Shown one piece after another: positions 5,835 to 13,667 of a stretch of 14,352 nt of DNA (its first letter is position 1; each line of letters begins with the position of its first letter). This DNA comes from Sedimentisphaerales bacterium (GTDB lineage Bacteria; Planctomycetota; Phycisphaerae; Sedimentisphaerales; SG8-4), in contig JAFGCA010000618.1 of the NCBI GenBank assembly GCA_016932895.1, positions 1 to 14,352 on the forward strand, read 5' to 3'. Below the pieces are notes generated by a model that was given only the letters and a program-made list of their open reading frames with translations, did no database searches and was not told where the DNA came from. The position numbers and the translations under genes were made by a program.

Positions 5835-6194
5835 TCAACAGGGCACCAGGGCCGGCGTCACCGGGCATGCGTCATACGAGTGACACATGGCCTCCTGCTC
5901 GGCGCGGCCATACCTGTCCCAGATGGAGCCGGCGTTGATATGAATGTCGAAGTACGGTGCGGCGGTGTTGACGATCGGGGACTGGATCATGGCGTGAATG
6001 GCATCCACGCGTTCTCTCAGTCCGCGCAACAGGTACGTCAACTCCGCCTTGTCGAGGATGCCCAGAGCCATCTGGACGCTGGCGTAGGGCGCGCGTCGGA
6101 CGCCAAGCCGTGCCTGCCCGGCGATCCACTCGCACAGCCGATGTTCATCCTCGGTGAGATCCAGCTCGAAGGTGTCAATCCATTCAATGACCAT
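5835..6194 (-). CDS. Hypothetical protein, 119 aa
   Basis: I chose the ATG at 6192-6194 because AAGGAGG lies 8 bases before it; the frame stays open further upstream, but with no binding site. The 119-aa product starts MVIEWIDTFELDLTEDEHRL. Its first two thirds look mainly alpha-helical, with a repeated Leu/Arg pattern near LLRGLRERVDAI (about 66-77). The C-terminal third holds an IHINAGSIWDRYGRAEQE segment and three cysteines (C104, C110, C119); C21 is the fourth. I do not recognise a family. There is no signal peptide or membrane helix. It precedes the 55-aa gene and follows csrA by 242 bases, so it could be read from the csrA promoter or its own. Confidence 0.72.
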   Translation of the reverse strand: MVIEWIDTFELDLTEDEHRLCEWIAGQARLGVRRAPYASVQMALGILDKAELTYLLRGLRERVDAIHAMIQSPIVNTAAPYFDIHINAGSIWDRYGRAEQEAMCHSYDACPVTPALVPC

Positions 6195-6365
6195 GCCGTG
6201 TGCCTCCTTATCTAAATGTTGCACCACCCTCCTCCGTCTGAAGCCATCGGCACAACGGCAGCGCGCCTTAAGGGATTGCGAAAGAAGCAAGGGGCCCGAA
6301 CGGCTCTGGCCCGTTTGCGGTGCGGAAAACTACGGGGAGAGGGTGAAAAATGTGCGGTCCCGGGC

Positions 6366-6386
6366 GCGTCGGCTGGCTCCCGACGC
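6366..6386 (-). terminator. GC-rich hairpin downstream of csrA
   Basis: GCGTCGG (6366-6372) and CCGACGC (6380-6386) form a perfect 7-bp stem with a 7-base loop, 50 bases past the csrA stop on the minus strand. A five-T run follows only about 15 bases later, so it is at best a weak terminator. The rest of the 242-base gap between csrA and the 119-aa gene shows nothing I can assign. Confidence 0.3.
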
Positions 6387-6436
6387 ACGTTATCGGAGTC
6401 GCCCGGTGACCGACGGGGTCACGTGCGGCGGCGCGA

Positions 6437-6652
6437 TCACGCCTGGTGCAAGGGGATGAACTCCCGGCCGGCTCGCACCTGAGAATCCGGACCGGCCAGG
6501 TTCGATTCGTACCGTTCCCGTTGATGAATGGGAACGGACGCAGGACCCGTAACGCCCAGCCGGACCTTGCCGTCGCCGATGTCAACCACGCGTACCTCGA
6601 CGTCATCACCGATCATGATGCTTTCGCCTCGTTTTCGCGATAGAATGAGCAT
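6437..6652 (-). CDS. csrA: CsrA-family carbon storage regulator with altered position 44
   Basis: The 71-aa protein starts MLILSRKRGESIMIGDD, the classic CsrA N-terminus, at an ATG with GGGAGG 6 bases upstream. CsrA is a small dimeric RNA-binding protein that blocks or promotes translation by binding GGA motifs near ribosome binding sites. L4, R6, K7, the GE/IG signature and VRLGV at 30-34 are present. The region that normally reads VHREE reads IHQRERY here: H43 is kept, but position 44, the key RNA-contacting Arg in characterised homologues, is Gln, with Arg moved to 45. The tail after about residue 52 is longer than in E. coli CsrA. No flagellar or FliW gene is nearby. It has its own promoter, and its binding site contains GGA, which would allow autoregulation. 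Confidence 0.92.
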   Translation of the reverse strand: MLILSRKRGESIMIGDDVEVRVVDIGDGKVRLGVTGPASVPIHQRERYESNLAGPDSQVRAGREFIPLHQA

Positions 6653-6742
6653 GGCTTTCCTCCCAGGTCCGGCGCTGCCGTCATCACCCGATTTTGCCCT
6701 GCCGACCCCTGAGCCCAGACGCAATTCGATCCGATGGAATTC

Positions 6743-6771
6743 TCTATACCGTTGCCGGCCTGTTTTTGCAA
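6743..6771 (-). promoter_or_regulatory. Sigma-70-like promoter of csrA
   Basis: On the minus strand TTGCAA (6766-6771) and TATAGA (6743-6748) are separated by exactly 17 bases. The predicted transcript starts near 6736 and gives a leader of roughly 85 bases. It faces away from the plus-strand operon beginning at 6895. Confidence 0.6.
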
Positions 6772-6894
6772 TTGGGGGAAATACGTATTTTTGCCTCCGG
6801 GCGCAGACCCCGCCGCACGCGGCCGCCGCCGGGGCTGAGGGACACTTGCGGCAGACCGACGCCTCGGTTATCCTGATGGAGCCAGTGCAACACG

Positions 6895-7980
6895 ATGACG
6901 AATGAGGTACGCTGTTTAGGTGTTTCGCTTATGATGCAATCGGCTGGTCTGATTACCGCGATCGTGCTGATCTCGATGTTTGCGACCGAGTCCGAGCTGC
7001 CCGGCTCAGCCGGCCCGGCCCGTCGCCCGGAACTGACCCCCCAGCCGCGCGAGTCACTCAAGCTCGGCGAGATTCCCTTCAAGATCGTGTACGAGACCTA
7101 CCGCCCGACCGACGGCAAACAGAACTGGGAGCTCTACACGATCAAGGCGGACGGCTCGGAGATGACCAATCTCACCAACACGCCCGACGTCGATGAGATG
7201 TATCCGCACGTTTCGCCCGACGGGACCAAGATCTGCTTCGTGGTCGACCAGGGCCGGGGCCGGCAGCGCGTGCGCCACGTCTACTACATGAACGTCGACG
7301 GAACCGAGCGAGTCCACGTAGCGGCCCACGCCCGCCAGCCCTGCTGGTCGTTTGACAGCAAGAGCATCGCCTACTGCAACGACGAGTACGATCGCTACAG
7401 CACGCGCGAGTACGCCACCTCCGGCGTGACACTGTACCACCTGGAAGGCAGTTGGGGCCGGCCCCACCGCAACGTCGAGCTGCATCATCTCTACGCCCTC
7501 TGCTGGGCGCCGTACGGAAAATGGTTTCTCGGCGTCGTTCACGGCGGCATGGGCTTCAGTGACACCATTCTGGCTTTCGAAGCCTTCGGCACCGGCGTCT
7601 TCGATCTGGCTCGGTACCAGGTAAAGGGATGCCGGCCCGACCTCAACGCCGACGGCACCCGAATGGTCTGGGGCGAGACGGACTGGAACTTATGCACCGC
7701 CGACATCAACCTGAAGGGCCCCGAACCGGTGGTGACCAACGTTCGCGAGATCGTCCGTTGCGAACGCAAATACAAAGTATACCATGTTGATTTCTCGCCC
7801 GACGGCCGGTACATTGTGTTCAGCTACGGCCCCGTCTTCGGCGGGCAGCAGGTGGGAGGAAGAGCAAGAGGCTGGAATCTCTGCGTGGGCGATTTCGACG
7901 GCAAATGGGTTCAGATCACCACCGACGGCTTGCACAACAAAGAACCCGACTGGATGCCGATTCCGCAAGCCAAACCCTAA
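6895..7980 (+). CDS. PD40/TolB-like beta-propeller protein, exported (copy 1)
   Basis: The product is 361 aa from the ATG at 6895; a GGAG lies about 13 bases upstream, so the binding site is weak. A second possible start is the ATG pair at 6931-6936. A hydrophobic stretch (SAGLITAIVLISMFA, about 16-30) suggests a signal peptide or N-terminal anchor. The rest carries WD40-like PD40 blades with repeats such as SPDGTKICFV, SFDSKSIAYC, NADGTRMVWG and SPDGRYIVFS, and ends KWVQITTDGLHNKEPDW. Such propellers, as in TolB, bind proteins or glycans in the periplasm; no catalytic site is visible. It is the first gene of a five-gene run and lies 41 nt before a close paralogue. I saw no strong promoter in front of it. 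Confidence 0.8.
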   Translation: MTNEVRCLGVSLMMQSAGLITAIVLISMFATESELPGSAGPARRPELTPQPRESLKLGEIPFKIVYETYRPTDGKQNWELYTIKADGSEMTNLTNTPDVDEMYPHVSPDGTKICFVVDQGRGRQRVRHVYYMNVDGTERVHVAAHARQPCWSFDSKSIAYCNDEYDRYSTREYATSGVTLYHLEGSWGRPHRNVELHHLYALCWAPYGKWFLGVVHGGMGFSDTILAFEAFGTGVFDLARYQVKGCRPDLNADGTRMVWGETDWNLCTADINLKGPEPVVTNVREIVRCERKYKVYHVDFSPDGRYIVFSYGPVFGGQQVGGRARGWNLCVGDFDGKWVQITTDGLHNKEPDWMPIPQAKP

Positions 7981-8021
7981 CGACCGGTCCATGCGGATCG
8001 GCAATTTGTGGAGGACTGAGT

Positions 8022-9068
8022 ATGGCCAAGCGATGCAACCAACCGCAATATCTCCGGCGCGGGCCCCTGGCGCTGTCGATGTTACTAATCCTGTTCGCGA
8101 CCGGCAGCAGCGCGTTCGGGCAGGCGTCCCTGAAGCCCGGTACGGGACTGGACCTCCGGGACGTCCCGTTCAAGATCGTCTACGAGAGCTACAAGGAGAC
8201 CGAAGGCAAACCCAACTGGGAGCTCATTCTCATCAACGCCGACGGCTCCGAGCCGGCCAATCTCACGCAGACGGGTGACGTGGATGAACTGTACCCGCAC
8301 GCGTCCCCGGACGGGAGACGAATCTGTTTCGTGGCGGACGAAGGGGCCGACCGAGACAAGGTACGCAACGTCTATTACATGGATATCGACGGCGCCAACC
8401 GCGTCAAGGTCGCCCACAACGCCAGACAACCCTGCTGGAGTCCGGACGGCAAACGCATCGCCTACCTCAAAGGGGAATTCACCCGCTACACGACGCGCGA
8501 CTTCGCCACCAAAGGCGTCGTCGTCTACGACCTCGATAGCGGCACGCACGCGGAGCACCCCAACGAGAAGCTGCACCACCTGTACAACATCTGCTGGTCG
8601 CCGGACGCCAAATGGTTCTTCGCCACGGTCCACGGCGGCATGGGGTTCAATCACGCCATTCTGGCATTTCCCACCGATGCAGACAAGGTCTTCGACCTGA
8701 CGCCCTTCCACGTCACGGGGTGCCGGCCCGACCTGAGTTCGGACGGGAAAATGGTCACGTGGGGCCAGACCGACTGGGACCTGTGCGTGGGCCGCGTCGA
8801 TCTCACCTCGGCGGAGCCGCGCGTCAGCGACGTACGCCGCATCGTCAAATGCGAGAAAACGCATGAAGTCTATCACACCGACTTCTCGCCCGACGGCCGG
8901 TACGTCGCCTTCAGCTACGGGCCCAAGGCCGAGGAGCAGGTCGGCTGCCAGGCGCCGGGCTGGAACATCTGCGTCACCGACCTGACGGGCAAATGGGTGC
9001 AGATCACCACCGACGGAGACCACAACAAGGAACCTGACTGGGTGCCGGTCCGGGCATCCAGGCCCTGA
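8022..9068 (+). CDS. PD40/TolB-like beta-propeller protein, exported (copy 2)
   Basis: The start at 8022 is fixed by GGAGG about 8 bases upstream, although the frame is open further back into the preceding gene. The 348-aa product has a clear signal peptide: MAKRCNQPQYLRRG, then LALSMLLILFATGSSAFG with probable cleavage before QA. The mature part aligns along its whole length with the upstream protein, with well over half the residues identical by eye, including IVYE.Y, NWEL, ADGSE, DVDE.YPH.SPDG, ARQPCWS, LHHLY, VHGGMGF, GCRPDL and HNKEPDW. The pair is a tandem duplication. The well-conserved LHHLY and VHGGMGF segments between blades may form a shared binding face. The ligand is unknown. It ends 19 nt before the FGE-HDAC gene. 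Confidence 0.85.
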   Translation: MAKRCNQPQYLRRGPLALSMLLILFATGSSAFGQASLKPGTGLDLRDVPFKIVYESYKETEGKPNWELILINADGSEPANLTQTGDVDELYPHASPDGRRICFVADEGADRDKVRNVYYMDIDGANRVKVAHNARQPCWSPDGKRIAYLKGEFTRYTTRDFATKGVVVYDLDSGTHAEHPNEKLHHLYNICWSPDAKWFFATVHGGMGFNHAILAFPTDADKVFDLTPFHVTGCRPDLSSDGKMVTWGQTDWDLCVGRVDLTSAEPRVSDVRRIVKCEKTHEVYHTDFSPDGRYVAFSYGPKAEEQVGCQAPGWNICVTDLTGKWVQITTDGDHNKEPDWVPVRASRP

Positions 9069-9087
9069 ATAGAAGAGACGATTGCAC

Positions 9088-10941
9088 ATGAGAGAATCGC
9101 GAGGTATTCGACTCCGGCGGCTGCCGGCGGCGACGATTTGCGTCCTGGCGGCAGTGGCGGTCCTGGCCGGCTGCGGGAAGGCCCCCGAGAGCACGGAGAC
9201 GCCCGAGATTGTGACGACGGACAGCGGCATCGAAATGGTCGTGATTCCGGCCGGATCGTTCGAGATGGGCAGCGGCAATGGTGAGCTCGACGAGGAGCCG
9301 GTACGTACGGTGGAGATCGGCTCCTTCTGGATGGACCGGCATGAGGTCACCCAGGACCAGTTCCGCAAATACGAACTGCCCGATCCCTCCCATTTCAAGA
9401 ATCCCAGGCATCCGCTGGACCAGATCAACTGGACGGACGCCGCTCTGTACTGCAACGAGCGTTCCCTGGCCGAGAGTCTGGAGCCCTGCTACGACGAGGA
9501 AACCTGGGAGTGCAACTTCGCGGCCGACGGCTACCGGCTGCCCACCGAAGCCGAATGGGAGTACGCCTGCCGGGCCGGCACGGCCGGCGCGTACAGCTTC
9601 CCCGGCGGCGCCGGAAGGCTCAAAGACCGCGCCTGGTTCGCGGACAACTCCGCGAAAACCACGCACCTGGTCGGCCAGAAGAAGCCCAATCCCTGGGGCC
9701 TGTACGACATGCACGGCAACGTCTCCGAATGGTGCAACGACTGGTACGCCGAAGAGTACTATGCAACCGGTCCGGCTCGCGACCCGCGCGGACCGGCAAC
9801 CGGCGCCGAACGCGTGCTCCGGGGCGGCGCCTGGAATTCCACGGCCGAAAGCTGCCGCTCGGCCTACCGCGCCAGCGATCCGTCCGTCAACGATACATGC
9901 CTGGCCAGCGACGCCATCGGGTTTCGCTGCGTTCGCAACGCACCGCAAAGCGACTCTGAGAACAGGGAGGCTGCGGCCATGAAACCAGACGTGCCTCAAC
10001 CAAAAACGGGATGGGTCTATCACGACATCTTCCTGGCCCACAGAACCACCGAGGGCCATCCCGAGTCGTCACAGCGGCTCACGGCGATCTTCGAGGGATT
10101 GAAAGCAGGCGGCCTGCTCGATGAGCTGGTCGCCCTGCCCGTGACGCCGGCCGAGGCGAAATGGCTCCATACCATCCACACGCCGGCCTACGTGCAGCGC
10201 GTCCAGCGCAGTTGCCAAGAGGACCGGAGATACCTCGATTCGCCGGACGTGCCCATTTCGCCGAAGTCGTACGAGGCGGCCGTGATGGCGGTCGGCGGCG
10301 TGCTGGCCGCGGTCGATGCGGTGGTGAAGGGGGACGTGCGAAACGCCTTCTGCGCGGTGCGCCCGCCGGGACATCACGCCCTCGCCGACGAGGCCATGGG
10401 ATTTTGCGTCTTCAACAACGTGGCCATCGCCGCCCGCTACGCCCAGCAGCGACACGACCTGTCGAAGGTTCTGATCGTGGACTGGGACGTGCATCATGGC
10501 AACGCGACCCAGGCCGCCTTCTACGACGACCCGAACGTCCTGTACTTCAGCGTGCACCAATGGCCCTTCTATCCCGGCTCCGGCGCAAAGGGTGAAACCG
10601 GAACGGGCCAGGGACGCGGATTGACGATCAACGTGCCGCTGCCGGCCGGCTCGACCGACGGCGATTACCTCGAAGCGTTCGAAAGCAAGCTGCGTCCGGC
10701 GGCGCTGGCCTTCCAGCCCGAATTCGTCCTCATCTCCGCTGGCTTCGACGCCCACGAGAACGATACGCTCGGCAGCATGAAGGTCACGACCGACGGATTC
10801 GGACGACTGACGCACATCGTCAGGCAGCTCGCAGAGCAGTGCTGCGCCGGACGCATCGTCTCCGTCCTTGAGGGCGGGTATGGACTGCGCGGCCTGGCGG
10901 CCTCGGTGGAAACGCATATTCGCGTCCTGATGGAATCGTAA
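9088..10941 (+). CDS. Lipoprotein FGE-like domain fused in frame to a histone-deacetylase-family domain
   Basis: The 617-aa frame starts at ATG 9088 (a TTG at 9082 is possible). A lipobox L26-A-G-C29 follows a hydrophobic helix, with Gly at +2, suggesting outer-membrane sorting. Residues about 48-286 are an FGE-sulfatase domain (FEMGS, WEYACRAG, GLYDMHGNVSEWC, RGGAW, GFRCVR). It lacks one of the paired catalytic Cys of true FGE. Residues about 305-615 are a complete class II/AcuC-like deacetylase: PPGHHA with H429/H430, DWDVHHG with D467 and H469 as zinc ligands, D554 in GFDAH, and Y598 in EGGYGL. These enzymes remove acetyl groups from lysine, polyamines or other acetyl-amides in the cytoplasm, so fusion to an exported lipoprotein is odd. 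An internal ATG at 9979 has its own binding site and gives a normal 320-aa deacetylase. The 'fusion' may be two genes joined by a lost stop or an indel. Confidence 0.85.
   Translation: MRESRGIRLRRLPAATICVLAAVAVLAGCGKAPESTETPEIVTTDSGIEMVVIPAGSFEMGSGNGELDEEPVRTVEIGSFWMDRHEVTQDQFRKYELPDPSHFKNPRHPLDQINWTDAALYCNERSLAESLEPCYDEETWECNFAADGYRLPTEAEWEYACRAGTAGAYSFPGGAGRLKDRAWFADNSAKTTHLVGQKKPNPWGLYDMHGNVSEWCNDWYAEEYYATGPARDPRGPATGAERVLRGGAWNSTAESCRSAYRASDPSVNDTCLASDAIGFRCVRNAPQSDSENREAAAMKPDVPQPKTGWVYHDIFLAHRTTEGHPESSQRLTAIFEGLKAGGLLDELVALPVTPAEAKWLHTIHTPAYVQRVQRSCQEDRRYLDSPDVPISPKSYEAAVMAVGGVLAAVDAVVKGDVRNAFCAVRPPGHHALADEAMGFCVFNNVAIAARYAQQRHDLSKVLIVDWDVHHGNATQAAFYDDPNVLYFSVHQWPFYPGSGAKGETGTGQGRGLTINVPLPAGSTDGDYLEAFESKLRPAALAFQPEFVLISAGFDAHENDTLGSMKVTTDGFGRLTHIVRQLAEQCCAGRIVSVLEGGYGLRGLAASVETHIRVLMES
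9965..9981 (+). promoter_or_regulatory. Internal ribosome binding site and ATG for the deacetylase domain
   Basis: GGGAGG (9965-9970) lies 8 bases before an in-frame ATG (9979-9981) exactly between the FGE and deacetylase domains. Translation from here yields 320 aa, the usual size of a free-standing enzyme of this family. A TGA at 9957-9959 lies in another frame 19 bases before this ATG, where a separate upstream gene would be expected to stop. Confidence 0.55.
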
Positions 10942-10951
10942 GGCCCCCCCC

Positions 10952-12328
10952 ATGCTGTTTCAGACCTGGCCCTTCATTCTATTCTTCGCGCTGCTGTATC
11001 CGGCGTACCTGCTCGCGCGCGGCACCAGGCTCAGGCTCGCCCTGCTGCTGGTCGGCTCCTACCTCTTCTATGCCTGGCTGGGGCCGCTGTATCTGATTCC
11101 CCTGGCCATAGCGACGGTGGTGGACTACTGCGTGGTCACCCGCATGGCCGTGAGCCGGCGCAGGAAGCTCTGGCTCTCGCTGAGCATCGTCACCGATCTG
11201 GGCCTGCTCGTCGCCTGCAAATACAGCGCGTTCATCACCGAGAACCTCAACGTCGCCCTCTCATCGGCGCAAGTGACGTGGGAGATTCCGCCGCCCGGTT
11301 TTTTGCTGCCGGCGGGTCTGTCCTTCTACCTGTTGCAGTCTCTCGCTTACGTCATCGACAACTACCGGGGCCATGCCAAGCGCGAGACGAGCCTGCTGCG
11401 GTACGCGGTGTTCCTGTCCTTCTTTCCCAAGCTTCTGGCCGGGCCGCTCGAACGCGCGGGCAACTTCCTGCCCCAGGTCCGCAAGCGCATCGGCGTCTCG
11501 GCCGGCGATTTCACCGACGGGCTGTCCATGTTCGTCGTGGGGTTCTTCAAGAAGGTGGCTTTAGCCGACTACATGGCCCTCTACGTCAACAAGGTCTACG
11601 GCGACCCGGGGCAGTTTCAGGCCCCGGCGCTGATCCTGGCGACCTTTCTGTTCTCCTGGCAGATCTACTTCGACTTCAGCGGCTACACCGACATGGCCCG
11701 CGGCATCGCGCGGATGCTGGGCATTCGCCTGACGCTCAACTTCAACAATCCGTATCTGGCCACCAGCCTGGGGGACTTCTGGCGCCGCTGGCACATCAGC
11801 CTCTCGTCGTGGTTCAAAGATTACGTTTACATCCCTTTAGGCGGCAACCGCAAGGGCTCCTTCAACACGTACCGCAACGTGCTTGTGACGATGGCGATCT
11901 CCGGGCTCTGGCACGGTGCGGCCTGGACGTTTCTGCTCTGGGGTGTGGTGCACGGCCTGGGACGCTTCGCCACGCGGGAATTGGAGCGAAGCTCGTTTTA
12001 TGCCCAGCGAGTCCCGACGGTCGTCAAGCAGTTGCTCGTCTTCGGATTCGTGACGTTCGCGTGGATCTTCTTCCGCGCCGCGAGCATCGGTGACGCCTGG
12101 ACGATCGTGGCGCGAATCGCGACGTCCGGCCTGGCCAATCCCATGTGTCCCCTGCTGGCGGTGGCGCTGGCGTGCGCGGTGTGGTGCTACCAGTACATTT
12201 TCGAGTCCCCGCTGCGCCGCCTCCTCGAACGGCGGACCGTCCGCGTGGGGCTCGTGATTCTCATGCTCGCCTATCTGGCCGTCTTCGTGCGCGCTGAGGG
12301 CAGCCCGTTCATCTACATGCAGTTCTGA
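10952..12328 (+). CDS. MBOAT O-acyltransferase, AlgI-like
   Basis: The 458-aa protein starts 10 nt after the previous stop, with AAGG overlapping that stop codon. About ten hydrophobic segments are visible, beginning TWPFILFFALLYPAYLL and ending LVILMLAYLAVFV. The family signature region FDFSGYTDMARGIARMLGI, NFNNPY, DFWRRWHISLSSWFKDYVYIPLGG is intact. The catalytic His is H321 in SGLWHGAAW, with H334 in WGVVHG. AlgI-type enzymes move acetyl groups across the inner membrane for O-acetylation of alginate, cellulose or other exported glycans. The adjacent SGNH protein is the expected periplasmic partner, which makes this an acetylation module. No polymerase or glycan synthesis gene is in view, so the acceptor is unknown. 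Length matches the family. Confidence 0.93.
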   Translation: MLFQTWPFILFFALLYPAYLLARGTRLRLALLLVGSYLFYAWLGPLYLIPLAIATVVDYCVVTRMAVSRRRKLWLSLSIVTDLGLLVACKYSAFITENLNVALSSAQVTWEIPPPGFLLPAGLSFYLLQSLAYVIDNYRGHAKRETSLLRYAVFLSFFPKLLAGPLERAGNFLPQVRKRIGVSAGDFTDGLSMFVVGFFKKVALADYMALYVNKVYGDPGQFQAPALILATFLFSWQIYFDFSGYTDMARGIARMLGIRLTLNFNNPYLATSLGDFWRRWHISLSSWFKDYVYIPLGGNRKGSFNTYRNVLVTMAISGLWHGAAWTFLLWGVVHGLGRFATRELERSSFYAQRVPTVVKQLLVFGFVTFAWIFFRAASIGDAWTIVARIATSGLANPMCPLLAVALACAVWCYQYIFESPLRRLLERRTVRVGLVILMLAYLAVFVRAEGSPFIYMQF

Positions 12329-12343
12329 TTTCGTGAGAACGCG

Positions 12344-13483
12344 GTGGCAAAGAAAGAGATCGAAATAGTGAAAGATCCGAGCCTGCCGTCGGCTGCGGCG
12401 AACGCCGGGTTTCGCTGCTCGCATGCCCTGCGGCTCTCGGCCCGCGAGTGGGTGGTCGTGCTCGTGGTTCTCGTCGCACTGATGTCCCTGGCGCCCGCCG
12501 TCTGGGACCGCCTCGAGGGCTTCGAGGCGGACGACGACTACCGCATGCCCTACAAGATGGGCAACGACTACTGGCACTACCGCCGATACTGCCGTCGGGC
12601 CTGCGCCCGGGAGAAGACGCCGGTGATCGGCGATTCCGTCGTCTGGGGTCACTACGTCGCGCCCGACCAGACGCTCTCGCACTATCTCAACGAACTCTCG
12701 GGAGGCGCGCGGTTTGCCAACCTCGGTCTGGACGGGACGCATCCGGCCGCCCTGGATGGACTGCTGAGGCATTACGCCGAAGGCATCTCCGGTCGGCCCG
12801 TCCTGCTGCAATTCAATCCGCTCTGGATGACCTCCGAGAAGCACGATTTGCAAACAACCAAGGAATTCCACTTCAACCATCCCGCCCTGGTCCCGCAGTT
12901 TCGCCCGCGGATTCCGTGCTATCGGGCCTCGTTGTCGACGCGACTGTGGGCGGTGACCGAGCGGTACGTGCCGTTCTTCAGTTGGACGTCACACCTGCGC
13001 TACGCCTACTGGGACAACATGGGCCTGCATGCGTGGACCCTGGAGCACCCCGGCGCGAATCCTCTGGCCCCGCTGCGGGCGGGTCTGCCGGCGCCGTCAC
13101 CTGCCGGCGAACCGGCGCCCCAGCGAGCCGATGCGCCGGTGCGCAAGCAAGACCCGGCCTGGGTCGAGGCGGACAACTCGCTGCAATGGCGCCTCTTCCG
13201 GCGCTCGATCCTGTCGCTGCGCCGGCGCCACTGCGACGTCTTCGTCCTGGTCGGCCCCTTCAACGAGCACACGCTCGGCGAGCCGGGCCGGGCCGGGTAC
13301 GCCGGGATCAAGACCGAAATCGTCGCATGGCTGCAAGCCCACGACGTCCCCCATCTGGCCCCCCCGCCTCTGCCGGCGCCGCTCTACGTCGACACCAGCC
13401 ATCCCGTCGCCCAAGGCTACGCCCTGCTGGCCGAACAACTGTGGGACGACGCCGCGTTCCAATCCTGGCTCGACGCGAAGTAG
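12344..13483 (+). CDS. Membrane-anchored SGNH/AlgX-like partner of the MBOAT acyltransferase
   Basis: The best start is the GTG at 12344, 15 nt after the MBOAT stop; no ATG lies near. The binding site is weak. The 379-aa product has an N-terminal membrane helix (about residues 38-54, WVVVLVVLVALMSLAPA), then a periplasmic SGNH-hydrolase-like domain. Its block I is V-I-G-D97-S98-V-V-W-G, and the terminal D350-T-S-H353 supplies the other triad residues. Between about 245 and 270 lies a Pro/Ala-rich insert. Family members such as AlgJ, AlgX or PatB complete O-acetyl transfer to the polymer started by the MBOAT protein. The gene order fits that pathway. The SGNH assignment rests on motif and context, without close sequence recognition. 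Confidence 0.75.
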   Translation: MAKKEIEIVKDPSLPSAAANAGFRCSHALRLSAREWVVVLVVLVALMSLAPAVWDRLEGFEADDDYRMPYKMGNDYWHYRRYCRRACAREKTPVIGDSVVWGHYVAPDQTLSHYLNELSGGARFANLGLDGTHPAALDGLLRHYAEGISGRPVLLQFNPLWMTSEKHDLQTTKEFHFNHPALVPQFRPRIPCYRASLSTRLWAVTERYVPFFSWTSHLRYAYWDNMGLHAWTLEHPGANPLAPLRAGLPAPSPAGEPAPQRADAPVRKQDPAWVEADNSLQWRLFRRSILSLRRRHCDVFVLVGPFNEHTLGEPGRAGYAGIKTEIVAWLQAHDVPHLAPPPLPAPLYVDTSHPVAQGYALLAEQLWDDAAFQSWLDAK

Positions 13484-13532
13484 TCGCGCCCCGGATCGCC
13501 CTGCCCCGCCCCGCAAAAAAGCAATCCGCGCC

Positions 13533-13566
13533 TTTACAAATCCCCCCCGCCGCTCCATACTATAAT
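13533..13566 (+). promoter_or_regulatory. Likely promoter of the proline dehydrogenase gene
   Basis: TTTACA (13533-13538) lies upstream of an overlapping TACTAT/TATAAT (13558-13566). Spacing is 19 bases to TACTAT and 22 to TATAAT, so the exact -10 is uncertain. The leader to the ATG at 13668 would be about 95 bases. No terminator is evident for the preceding operon. Confidence 0.45.
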
Positions 13567-13667
13567 CGTCGTATCGTGCGGAATCCACAATACCGACGAA
13601 CAGCCAGAGGACGCGATATGGTCGATCTGTTATCATGGACGCTGTGGGTCTTTCAGGAGCACCGACG

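Noticed and set aside
6653..6724. N-terminal extension of CsrA from an upstream ATG
   Set aside because: CsrA proteins begin MLxLSRK; the ATG at 6650-6652 gives exactly this and has GGGAGG upstream, so the 24-residue extension is not credible.
9820..9945. FGE domain of the deacetylase fusion as a second DGR target
   Set aside because: The segment after RGGAW has ordinary family residues (NSTAESCRSAYR), is not at the gene end, and lacks a nearby hairpin, so it does not show the DGR pattern.
8085..10059. Long minus-strand open frames opposite the second propeller and the FGE-HDAC gene
   Set aside because: They are antisense shadows of well-supported plus-strand genes, with Val/Ala/Arg-rich translations and no domain motifs.
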